In this document: piece by piece, positions 36,047-43,406 of the stretch
Layout: each line of letters begins with the position of its first letter
Numbering within the stretch: the stretch's first letter is position 1
DNA from: DSUN01 sp035527715
GTDB taxonomy: Bacteria; Planctomycetota; PUPC01; DSUN01
Length of the DNA stretch: 60,048 nucleotides
Assembly (NCBI GenBank): GCA_035527715.1
Contig: DATKZY010000007.1
Coordinates: 1-60,048, forward strand
Reading direction: 5' to 3'
Made by a program: the position numbers and the translations under genes
Notes under the pieces: model-generated
What the model was told of the DNA's origin: nothing
The model's input: only the letters and a program-made list of their open reading frames with translations
Database searches by the model: none

Positions 36047-37056
36047 TGCTGTCTACTCCGCTTGGGCTCGGGAAGCGGGATCGTGAAGGCCCGCTCGGAG
36101 GCGCTTCCAGCAACATACTCCAAGGGGGTCGTGTGCGCACCGTCCACGAAGTCGCTCTTGTAGCGGGGCTTGCCGTGGATGTTCGTCCTGGGTGTCACGA
36201 GCTCGGCCGGGAGCTGTCGGACGGCGGCCTCGATGCGGCCGGGAAAAACCGTGTAGAGGGCGTAGTCGCAGGGGTAGGATGCCGCGCCGGCAATGGAGAT
36301 GTGGAAGATGCCCTTGCGCTCGACGACACCCGTCAGGTGCAGGTGCCCTGAGAGCACGGCAATCACCGAGTCCGCGTGCCCCTCGATGATTCTCAGCGTC
36401 TGCCCGTCGTGGTCCATGTAGCTTCGGAACCCGAAGCTCCTGGCCAGCACGGCCTCGTCCCGCAGGGGAATGAGCGGGATGTGGCAGAGGATGATCTTCG
36501 GCACGCCGCGCGCGCCTTCCAGCGTGCGGCGGAGCCAGTCGCTTCGCGCCTTGACCACTGCCGGCCCCACGCAGCACGCTCCGGCGTTGTTGAGTGCGAT
36601 GAAGAGGATGCCGCCGTGCGTGAACGTGTAGTTCACCCGGTCGTGCCCGAACGCCTCGCGGTATGCCTGCTCGTGCTTTGGGCTTCCCTCCTGCTGGATC
36701 ACCTCGTGGTTGCCCACGACGGGATAGAAGGGGACGCTCAGGGGCTTGAGCATCTCGCGGAGGAGCCGCAGGTCGGGTCCGAGGGCCTCGAGGCGTTCGC
36801 CGTTGATGAGGTCGCCGATGCCGACCACGAAGTCGGGCCTTGGGAAGTGCTCGCCCGAGGCCGCGGCCTCGAGGAGCCATCGCGCCTTCTCGTTGGCCTT
36901 GGCGTACCCGCCCTTCCCTGCGTCGGCATCAACGTGAGTGTCGTTGACCTGCAAGAAGCGGAACAACGGGGTGCCGCTCCGGCTCGCCGGCGCGCCGCAG
37001 CCGGCGGCCAGGAATGCCAGCATAGCCAGTCCGCCTTTCAGCGCCGCAGCACGCAA
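36043..37056 (-). CDS. Calcineurin-like metallophosphoesterase, putative lipoprotein
   Basis: 337 aa from a TTG at 37056 (GGAGAGAG just upstream); ATG 37023 is an alternative. The N-terminus has a lipobox (LAFLAAGC), so the protein is probably anchored outside the cytoplasm. Metallophosphatase motifs: NDTHVD, GIGDLINGERL (the usual Asp is replaced around GDxxx), VVGNHEV, ILCHIPLIPL and LSGHLHLTG. These supply the two-metal site. Substrate unknown. It is translationally coupled to the heparinase-like gene (overlapping stop/start), suggesting a shared role in handling polymer or phosphate esters. The Xre gene ends 26 bp upstream. Confidence 0.88.
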   Translation of the reverse strand: MRAAALKGGLAMLAFLAAGCGAPASRSGTPLFRFLQVNDTHVDADAGKGGYAKANEKARWLLEAAASGEHFPRPDFVVGIGDLINGERLEALGPDLRLLREMLKPLSVPFYPVVGNHEVIQQEGSPKHEQAYREAFGHDRVNYTFTHGGILFIALNNAGACCVGPAVVKARSDWLRRTLEGARGVPKIILCHIPLIPLRDEAVLARSFGFRSYMDHDGQTLRIIEGHADSVIAVLSGHLHLTGVVERKGIFHISIAGAASYPCDYALYTVFPGRIEAAVRQLPAELVTPRTNIHGKPRYKSDFVDGAHTTPLEYVAGSASERAFTIPLPEPKRSRQQ

Positions 37057-37082
37057 TGGCTCTCTCCACGGCGGCAGCCGCC

Positions 37083-37577
37083 CTACGGCCTGCGCCTCTT
37101 CCTGCCGTACGGCTCGACCTTCTCGCCCACTGCCACTTCTTCCTTCGCTGCATTCGGGGCGGGCCTGAGGGGGATGTCGGCCTCGAGCTTGAGGTCAAGC
37201 GCCTTCATGACTTCCAGCAGCCGCTTGAGGCTGGCCGAGCGATAGCCCGTGGCCTCGTAGCGTTGGATTTGCTGGGGTTGAAGGCCGAGCCGTTCGGCGA
37301 GTTCCTTCTGCGTGTAGCCTCGCGCGATGCGGGCCTTGATGAGGACCTGGGGCAACTCCTCGGTCGCCCCGATGTGCAGCCCCGTCGCCGCCTTGAGTTC
37401 CTCGTACTCGCGCAACTCTTGCCGCATCTCCTCGATCATCCCCTCGATCCCGGCGATCATCGCGCGGTAGATGCGGTCGTCCACCTTCCCCTTGGCGCCG
37501 CGGGATGCCTCCAGCGCGCCCTTCAATCGTTCGATCTGCACTAGCGTGGCATAGCGTTGCCGCTCATTCTGGATCAT
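37083..37577 (-). CDS. Xre-family HTH protein, probable antitoxin
   Basis: 164 aa. The N-terminal about 65 residues are helical (RYATLVQIERLKGALEAS..., IEEMRQELREYEELKA). The Xre helix-turn-helix lies at about 80-135: LPQVLIKARIARGYTQKELA, LGLQPQQIQRYEATGYRSA. The tail is basic (EPYGRKRRRP). Its start overlaps the 3' end of the DUF6932 gene by 14 bases, so the pair is translationally coupled, as in toxin-antitoxin operons with the toxin first. Likely binds the ATTGT-N2-ACAAT operator over the shared promoter. Confidence is high for the HTH fold, moderate for the antitoxin role. Confidence 0.82.
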   Translation of the reverse strand: MIQNERQRYATLVQIERLKGALEASRGAKGKVDDRIYRAMIAGIEGMIEEMRQELREYEELKAATGLHIGATEELPQVLIKARIARGYTQKELAERLGLQPQQIQRYEATGYRSASLKRLLEVMKALDLKLEADIPLRPAPNAAKEEVAVGEKVEPYGRKRRRP

Positions 37578-38040
37578 GGCCGCTGGTCTCCAGTGTCAGC
37601 AGGAGGATTCCCCTTGCGTTCATGTCCCTGTCCATCTGGAAAAACTCCTCGACCGTCTTGCCCATGGCGGCTCGATCGTACAGGCGCGTCCCCGCGACCA
37701 GGAAGTCGACTCCGTACTTGCTCTTCATTGGGTTCCTGGGCGGGGCGAGGTCGAGCAACACGGGATCAAGCTTGCCCGCATCCATGGTTGGCTCCGGTTC
37801 CCAGCAGCCGTCTATGTCCTCCGGCTCCTCCTCTGCCGTCACAAAGCTCCCGTCAAGCCACACCCGCCTCACGCCCGCGCGGGCCAGGTTGGTGAGCGCT
37901 CGTTTGAGGCCACTGAAGAGGGCGCGGCGCGCCTCATTCCAAGTGAAGCGCTCCTCAGTCTCCGCCAGAGAGACATGGTAGACGCCCGGCGGCAGGTTCC
38001 CGCTCGCATCGAAGTCAGGAATGCCACCGGCCCGTTCCAT
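37564..38040 (-). CDS. DUF6932-type nucleotidyltransferase-like protein, probable toxin partner
   Basis: 158 aa from ATG 38040, chosen because GGAGGAGG precedes it and because the upstream GTG at 38064 would overlap the promoter -10. The core VWLDGSFVTAEEEPEDIDG (Gly64-Ser65, Asp75, Asp77) matches the GS...DxD active-site pattern of the nucleotidyltransferase fold. The following segment (CWEPEPTMDAGKLDPVLLD, then KYGVDFLVAG) fits DUF6932. With the overlapping Xre gene it resembles an MNT-type or AbiEii-like toxin-antitoxin module. Enzymatic activity is inferred from the motif only. Confidence 0.75.
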   Translation of the reverse strand: MERAGGIPDFDASGNLPPGVYHVSLAETEERFTWNEARRALFSGLKRALTNLARAGVRRVWLDGSFVTAEEEPEDIDGCWEPEPTMDAGKLDPVLLDLAPPRNPMKSKYGVDFLVAGTRLYDRAAMGKTVEEFFQMDRDMNARGILLLTLETSGHDPE

Positions 38041-38055
38041 GCCTCCTCCATCTCC

Positions 38056-38083
38056 ATTGTACACAATGAAAACGCTGTGTCAA
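38056..38083 (-). promoter_or_regulatory. Promoter with overlapping operator of the DUF6932-Xre pair
   Basis: Minus strand: TTGACA (perfect), 16-base spacer, TACAAT. The inverted repeat ATTGT-GT-ACAAT overlaps the -10, and a further ACAATCGTTTTGTTGT lies upstream. Both are plausible sites for autoregulation by the Xre protein. The predicted leader is only about ten bases. Confidence 0.65.
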
Positions 38084-38121
38084 GCGTGGGACAACAAAAC
38101 GATTGTGTAACTTGCCGGCGC

Positions 38122-40737
38122 TCACTCGGCCTTGAGCTTGATGCCTTGGAGCGCGCCGCCCTCGGGGGCGGTGAGGCGCACGGCGGCCTCCCAGCCGCCG
38201 CCGCCGTTGACGACTTTCACGAGCAGCGGGTTCCAGCCTTCCTTGAGGGTGATCTTCACCTTGTCCTCGTTGAGGGCGAAGGAGCGGGGCACGTCCTTGT
38301 CGTGGACGACGGTGCCGTTGAGCCAGATCTTGATGCCGTCGTCGCTGCCGCACTCGAGGACGGCCGGCTGCTCCTTGGGCGAGGAGACCTGGCACTTGAG
38401 GTAGCCGGCGCAGTCGCCGGGCGCGCCCAGCTCCTTATTGAGGTCCACGAAGCCCGGCTGCTGGCCGGTGGCGGCGACGAGCTTCCACTTGATGTCCTTC
38501 GCGTCGGGCTTCTCGGGGTCGTGGACGATGCTGGTCTTTCCGCCCTTGTAGGGGCCGCTGGCCATCCAGGTGGTGATGAAGCCCTCGTTGCGCTCGAGGA
38601 AGGCGACGGCTTCCTTGGCTTGCTTCTGGACTTCGGGGTTGTCGCTGGCCGCGGCGGCCTTGGCGATGGCCTGCTTGGCCGCGTCGGGGTCGCCGCCGCC
38701 AATGGCCTTGGCGATGCGGATGACGGCGATGGCGGCCTCGTTCTTGAGCGCGGCGTTGCCGAGGCTGGCCTCGGCCATCTTCATGGCCTCAGGGGTCGGG
38801 ATGTCGGCGACGGTGGAGAGGACGAGTCGCCGCTCGTCGTCGCGCTTCGCGGTCTCCATGGCCTGCTCGCACATCTTGCGGCGCTCGTCGGCGGAGCGCT
38901 CGCCGCGGACGGTGATCATGCGGACATAGCCGCGGAGGGCGAGGACGTGGTGGGCCTCCTTTGCGGTGGTCTTGGCGACCTGGAGGAGGTCGGCGGCGGG
39001 CGTGTCGTCGCGCCAGTCGGCGAGGGCGCGGATCGCTGCGTCCTTCACGTCGTCGCTGGCGTCGGCGAGGCCGGCGCGGATGGTCTCGTAGGCGGCCCGG
39101 GTGCCGATGCCGCCGAGGACGCGCAGGAGAGCGGCGCGGGTGGCGCCCTGGGTGTCCTTGAGGGCGGCGGCGACGGCGGCGGTCGCCTTATCCTTGTCGG
39201 CCAGGCGGGAGCAGGCGCTGGCGAGCGCCCGCTCGGCGGCGGAGCGCACCGCGTCGTCCTTCGCCTCGACGAGCAGCTTCCCCAGCGTCGGCAGGTCGCT
39301 CTCGTCTGCCAGCTTGCCGAGCGAGCGGATGGCGGCGGCGGCGACCTTGGGATTCTCGTCCCGCGTGTAGCCGAGGATGGTCTTGAGGTGCTCGCGGCCC
39401 TTGCGCCCGGCCAGGATGTCGAGGAGCGTGGCCTTGGCGTCGGGCGTCGCGGCGCCGAGCGCCTTCACGATGGCGGCGGTCGCCGCCTCGCCGGGGACCT
39501 GGAGCAGGCTGCTCTGGGCGGCGGAGCGCTCCGCGGCGTTCTCGCCGGCCAGCCTGGCGACGAGGGGCGGCACGGCGGCCTCGGTGCCGGTCGTGGCGGC
39601 GGCCTTGATGGCGGCGAGGCGCACCGCGTCGTCCGCGTCGCCCATCGCTTCGATGATGGCGGGCAGGGCGGCGGCGTCGCCCCGCTTGGCCAACAGGTCG
39701 AGGATGGCGACCTTGCCGGCCGGCTTGGCGCCCTTGAGTTGGCCGACCCAGCGCTGGGTGGCCTTCTCGCCGGGCATGGCGATGGCGGCGGAGATGCCGC
39801 TCGCACGGACGTCCAGGTCGTCGCTGCTCATCGCGGCGAGCACCTCGTCCATCGCCTCCTCGCCGGCCGCGGCGGCGAGGGCGATGAGGGCGGCGCAGCG
39901 GACGTGGGTGCCGCTCGCCTTGCTGGTGAGGAGCTGGCGGGCGAGCTTCGCCCCGGCTGCCTTCTCGCCCGTCTCGCCCAGGCGGCGGGCCAGCAGGAGC
40001 GCGGCGTCGGTCATCTGGCTGCGTTCATAGAGGGCCTCGGCCTCGGCGCCTTTCAGCAACGGCGCCACGGCGGCGGGGTCGGCGGAGTTCGCCAATGCGA
40101 AGGCCGCGACAAGGCGCGTCTCGCGGTCCTCGTCGCTCAGGGCCTTGGCCACGGCGGCCTGGCCCTTGGCGGCCCGCAGCACGCCGAGTGCCTGGACGAT
40201 GGTCACGCGGCACGGCCCCGCGGCCTTGGGCAGCGCCTCCTGGAGGAGGGCGATGGCCGCCTTGTCCTTGATGGCAAGCATCGCTTGGACGGCGTATTCG
40301 CACAACTCCTGGTCGAGCAGGAACTTGCCGAGGGCGGGGACGGCCTCCGCCCCACCCGCGAGCTGGAGCTGGCGGATGAGGAAGCCCTTGACGGCTGGCG
40401 GCAGGTTGCTCTCCAGTTGCTTGGCCATCGTGTCGGCGAAGAGCTTCCGCTCGGCCTCGGCGCCGGGCCGGTGGCAATACGTCGCCAGGCCGTGGAGGGT
40501 GAAGCGCACCTTGCTATCGTCGTCCGGCCCGGGCACCTTGAGCATCTTCGTGAGTTCGACGACGCTATCGGGCGCACCCTTCATGAGCTCCTGGAGGACA
40601 GCCTGTGCCACTTCTGGCTTGTCGGCGGGGAGTATCTCCACGAGGGCGGCCACGCCCATGGGCACCTCGCCCGCTCTCGCGGCGACCGCGAAGCCCAGCG
40701 CGATGGCCAACAGCCACGCCACAGTTCGAATCCTCAT
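38122..40737 (-). CDS. Secreted HEAT-repeat protein with C-terminal carbohydrate-binding-like domain
   Basis: 871 aa from ATG 40737 (GGAGAGCG upstream). Signal peptide: VAWLLAIALGFAVAARA. Residues about 90-690 are alpha-solenoid HEAT repeats, with recurring patterns such as AVRLAAIKAAATTGTEAAVP, VRSAAERALASAC and VKDAAIRALADW. Residues about 720-871 form a beta-rich domain (LECGSDDGIKIWLNGTVVH, LKEGWNPLLVKVVNGGGGWE) like the galactose-binding/PA14-like modules common in planctomycetal exported proteins. It lies 14 bp after a Tat-exported MocA-family gene and is likely co-transcribed. Role: probably protein or glycan binding; no enzyme motif seen. Confidence 0.85.
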   Translation of the reverse strand: MRIRTVAWLLAIALGFAVAARAGEVPMGVAALVEILPADKPEVAQAVLQELMKGAPDSVVELTKMLKVPGPDDDSKVRFTLHGLATYCHRPGAEAERKLFADTMAKQLESNLPPAVKGFLIRQLQLAGGAEAVPALGKFLLDQELCEYAVQAMLAIKDKAAIALLQEALPKAAGPCRVTIVQALGVLRAAKGQAAVAKALSDEDRETRLVAAFALANSADPAAVAPLLKGAEAEALYERSQMTDAALLLARRLGETGEKAAGAKLARQLLTSKASGTHVRCAALIALAAAAGEEAMDEVLAAMSSDDLDVRASGISAAIAMPGEKATQRWVGQLKGAKPAGKVAILDLLAKRGDAAALPAIIEAMGDADDAVRLAAIKAAATTGTEAAVPPLVARLAGENAAERSAAQSSLLQVPGEAATAAIVKALGAATPDAKATLLDILAGRKGREHLKTILGYTRDENPKVAAAAIRSLGKLADESDLPTLGKLLVEAKDDAVRSAAERALASACSRLADKDKATAAVAAALKDTQGATRAALLRVLGGIGTRAAYETIRAGLADASDDVKDAAIRALADWRDDTPAADLLQVAKTTAKEAHHVLALRGYVRMITVRGERSADERRKMCEQAMETAKRDDERRLVLSTVADIPTPEAMKMAEASLGNAALKNEAAIAVIRIAKAIGGGDPDAAKQAIAKAAAASDNPEVQKQAKEAVAFLERNEGFITTWMASGPYKGGKTSIVHDPEKPDAKDIKWKLVAATGQQPGFVDLNKELGAPGDCAGYLKCQVSSPKEQPAVLECGSDDGIKIWLNGTVVHDKDVPRSFALNEDKVKITLKEGWNPLLVKVVNGGGGWEAAVRLTAPEGGALQGIKLKAE

Positions 40738-40751
40738 CGGTCGCTCTCCTT

Positions 40752-42017
40752 TCAAACGGGCAGGTGCCACGGGGCACGCATGGGGATGTTGACCAGGCGG
40801 TTCGCCTCGTCGTCGCCGATGAACTGCTCCTTGTCGGGGTCGTAGCGGAGCTTGCGGCCCAGGCGAATGGCGATGTTGGCCAGATGCAGCAGCGTGGCGC
40901 AGCGTTGCGACACGTCGGCGTTGCCCGCGCACTCGACGCGCAGGCGCACGGCCTCCTCGAAGCCGCCCTCGCCGCTGCCGTACTTGCGCGGCGCGTCGGG
41001 CACGGCGGCCACGACCTTCTCCTGCTCGGGCGTCAACGCCGGCAGGCCGCGGTCCTCGATGGGGCACGGCTCGCCCCACTCGCCGCTCTCGAAGACGAAG
41101 GTCGTGCCGTCGGCGTACTTCAGGCTCACCCAACCCCACAGTTGCACGGCGTAGGGGTGCTGCGGCTGGGGGGCCGATGCCTCGATCTCGACGGGGCTGG
41201 TGTGGTCCTTCGCGTAGCGGCACTGCGGGCCGTCGAGGTAGTGCTCGCCCATGTCGGCCAGGCCGCCGCCGTCGTAGTCCCAGTAGCCGCGGAAGCTGCC
41301 GTGCACGTGATGCGGGAAGTAGGGCTTGTAGGGCGCGGGGCCGAGCCACATGTTGTAGTCGAGCGCCTTGGGGACGGGCTGCGGCTTGTCGTTGACGTGC
41401 CCGCTCCACTCGCGCACCTTCCAGTTGTAGTGGGGGCGGGCGAAGCGGACGACGGGGCCGTTGCCCTTGATGGCGCCGCTGGCAATGATCTTGTGCGTGC
41501 GGTCGTTGCCGCCGACGCCGAAGCGGCCGAACGTGCCGATCTGGAAGATGCGGCGGTAGCGGCGGGCCGTGTTGGCCACCGCGCGGCCCTCGGCGATGAA
41601 CTTCGTCATCGGCTTCTCGCAGTAGACGTCCTTCCCCGCCTCCATCGCCGCGATGCTGATCAGCGCGTGCCAGTGGGGCGGCGTGGCGATGTACACCACG
41701 TCAATGTCCTTGCGGTCCAGCACGCGGCGGAAGTCGGTGTAGCCCTCGCAGGGGCTGCCCGCCCGATTCATCGCCCCCTGGAGGCGCCCCTCGTCCACGT
41801 CGCACAGGGCGAGGCAGACGGGCGGCTTGTCGGGCTCGTTCTTGCGGACGAATCCGCCGCCGCGTCCGCCCGGGCCGATGACGGCGCGCGTCAACACGTC
41901 GCTCGGCGCCCGGCGGCCTTCGCCGCCGAGTGCTGCCCTCGACACAATGCTGAGTGCAGCGGCGCTCGTGCCGGCTCGTGCGAGCCACTGCCGCCGCGAG
42001 AGGCCGTTGTCCCTCAT
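40752..42017 (-). CDS. Tat-exported Gfo/Idh/MocA family oxidoreductase
   Basis: 421 aa. The N-terminus has a twin-arginine signal (LSRRQWLARAGTSAAALS), so the folded, cofactor-loaded enzyme is exported. The Rossmann part follows with AVIGPGGRGGG and IDVVYIATPPHWHALI, then the signature DVYCEKPMTKF. The C-terminal domain has LDYNMWLGPAPYKPY, GYWDYDGGGLADMGEHYLD and HPYAVQLWGWVSLKYADG, typical of the planctomycete/Bacteroidetes exported subgroup (glycosidase- or dehydrogenase-like). First gene of a two-gene unit with the HEAT protein. No clear promoter seen in the first 100 bp upstream. Confidence 0.92.
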   Translation of the reverse strand: MRDNGLSRRQWLARAGTSAAALSIVSRAALGGEGRRAPSDVLTRAVIGPGGRGGGFVRKNEPDKPPVCLALCDVDEGRLQGAMNRAGSPCEGYTDFRRVLDRKDIDVVYIATPPHWHALISIAAMEAGKDVYCEKPMTKFIAEGRAVANTARRYRRIFQIGTFGRFGVGGNDRTHKIIASGAIKGNGPVVRFARPHYNWKVREWSGHVNDKPQPVPKALDYNMWLGPAPYKPYFPHHVHGSFRGYWDYDGGGLADMGEHYLDGPQCRYAKDHTSPVEIEASAPQPQHPYAVQLWGWVSLKYADGTTFVFESGEWGEPCPIEDRGLPALTPEQEKVVAAVPDAPRKYGSGEGGFEEAVRLRVECAGNADVSQRCATLLHLANIAIRLGRKLRYDPDKEQFIGDDEANRLVNIPMRAPWHLPV

Positions 42018-42305
42018 CGCCAGATCTCCTCAACCCCCCGGTTAGACCTGCCGCCTCGTGGCGGCCCTGCCTCGTGCCCCTCAGTGCCCCTCAGTATGCC
42101 GCCATCGCCCGGCAAAAGCAAGCGCCACTGGGCATGCCGCCACGGCCCCCCTGCGTGGGCCTCCCAGGCCCCGACCCACCCGTCGCGCTGCCCATTCCGT
42201 ATGAGTTCGTCCCCGCCTGGGGGTGATACACAATGGGGTTAAGAGACTGGGCTCATCCGACCCGAGCGATCATCCGCGCGGCTCTCGACCCGCGTCCCGC
42301 CCATC

Positions 42306-42478
42306 AGGCGCTCACCTGTGCGCCACGGGGGGTGAGCGCCTAGCTGGGGGCGGCGGAGCCAATGCCTTGATGGCCGTAAGAGCCCAATCTGCCGAAGGTT
42401 ACAGCCAGTGGAAAGTCCCACGCAGCCAGCTAGTTGCGCTAGGCGCTCACCTGCGCGCAAGGGGGGGTGAGCGCCTAG
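42306..42478. repeat. Two copies of a GGCGCTCACC hairpin
   Basis: Copy 1: AGGCGCTCACC (42306-42316) with GGTGAGCGCCT (42331-42341). Copy 2: CTAGGCGCTCACC (42439-42451) with GGTGAGCGCCTAG (42466-42478), a perfect 13-bp stem. Both have G-rich 14-base loops. Confidence 0.75.
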
Positions 42479-42544
42479 CGCGGGCGCCTGGGTGGGCCGC
42501 TCCGGGTGATCGCCTCAGACAGATGAGCCAGGAACTATCTCAAA

Positions 42545-42716
42545 ACCCACACGGGCTGCGCCGCCCGCAGCCAGAAGTCGCGGCGTCCCTCCGGGTTGCA
42601 GCGCCAGCGGGGCGTCTGCCGCGTTGCGTCTCCTCAGCGATGCCCTCCGTCGCATCGCTTGCGTTGCCGCGCCTTGCATCCGCCCCGCTGACGCCGGCAA
42701 CGCAGCCCGTGTGGGT
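42545..42716. repeat. Composite inverted-repeat element (172 bp)
   Basis: Ends ACCCACACGGGCTGCG (42545-42560) and CGCAGCCCGTGTGGGT (42701-42716) are perfect complements. The interior has further pairing (GCGGGGCGTC... with ...GACGC, GCGATG...CATCGC). The 42018-42878 gap holds this, the two hairpins at 42306 and the promoter at 42814, and no gene that I can support. Confidence 0.75.
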
Positions 42717-42813
42717 CTTGACGAATGACTCGGCCCGCTGCAACCGCCCTTCCATCAAGGGCTTACACATTCACAGTGGCAGGCCCGCTGGAAGTTTCCC
42801 TCATGCGAAACGT

Positions 42814-42842
42814 TTGACAGCCCCGACACAGTACTGTATGAA
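42814..42842 (+). promoter_or_regulatory. Promoter of the ECF sigma/FecR operon
   Basis: TTGACA (perfect), 17-base spacer, TATGAA. The start would be near 42849. GGAGGA follows at 42866-42871, which limits where translation can begin. Confidence 0.6.
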
Positions 42843-42878
42843 GGCTGTGCGAGGTGGTGGGGCCCGGAGGAACCGGCG

Positions 42879-43406
42879 ATTTCCAGGCTGCGGCGGCACT
42901 TCGAGGAGCTGGTGGACCGCCACTACGAGGGGGTGTGGCGCTACGCGCGCTTCCTCACCCGCGGCGCCGCCGAGGCCGAGGACATGGTTCACGAGGCGTT
43001 TCTCCTTGCCTTTGACAGACTTGCGGCGGGCGAGGAGTTCACAGGCGACGCCGGGGCGTGGCTCCGCGGCGCGCTGCGGAACCTCGTGAAGAGTTGGTGG
43101 CGCGAACGGCGCAAGCTGCCGCAGGACGTGGCCGACCGCCTCGTCCTCCTGGCGGAGGAGGCGGACGACGCGCTCACCGTGGCTGCCGGCGAGGAGTTGC
43201 GGGCCGCCCTCGACCACTGTCTGGGCCTCCTCGGGGCAGAGGACCGCGACCTGGTTGCCCGCCGCTACGAGCGGGGCATGCGAATCACCCGGATCGCCGA
43301 GGAACTGCGCCGCAACGCCGCGACCGTGCGGGTGCAGCTCTTCCGCATCCGCCAGGCCCTGAAGGAATGCGTGGAACGCCAATTGTCGAAAGGACTCACG
43401 GCGTGA
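42879..43406 (+). CDS. ECF-type RNA polymerase sigma factor
   Basis: Alternative sigma factor, 175 aa if begun at ATT 42879. Sigma2 is about residues 12-80: HFEELVDRHYEGVWRYARFL, then GAAEAEDMVHEAFLLAF, then WLRGALRNLVKSWWRER. Sigma4 is about 115-165: LGAEDRDLVARRYERGM, ITRIAEELRRNAATVRVQLF. The start is unusual. The first ordinary codon in frame, GTG 42912, would cut off conserved residues (RLRRHFEEL), and its only upstream site is three bases away. GGAGGA sits seven bases before an ATT at 42879, just after the predicted promoter. The GTG start remains possible. The next gene overlaps its stop (GTGA), as in sigma/anti-sigma pairs. Confidence 0.85.
   Translation: MSRLRRHFEELVDRHYEGVWRYARFLTRGAAEAEDMVHEAFLLAFDRLAAGEEFTGDAGAWLRGALRNLVKSWWRERRKLPQDVADRLVLLAEEADDALTVAAGEELRAALDHCLGLLGAEDRDLVARRYERGMRITRIAEELRRNAATVRVQLFRIRQALKECVERQLSKGLTA

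Noticed and set aside
42223..43089. A 288-codon plus-strand open frame before the sigma factor
   Set aside because: It runs through two hairpins and a composite palindrome and ends out of frame inside the sigma factor gene.
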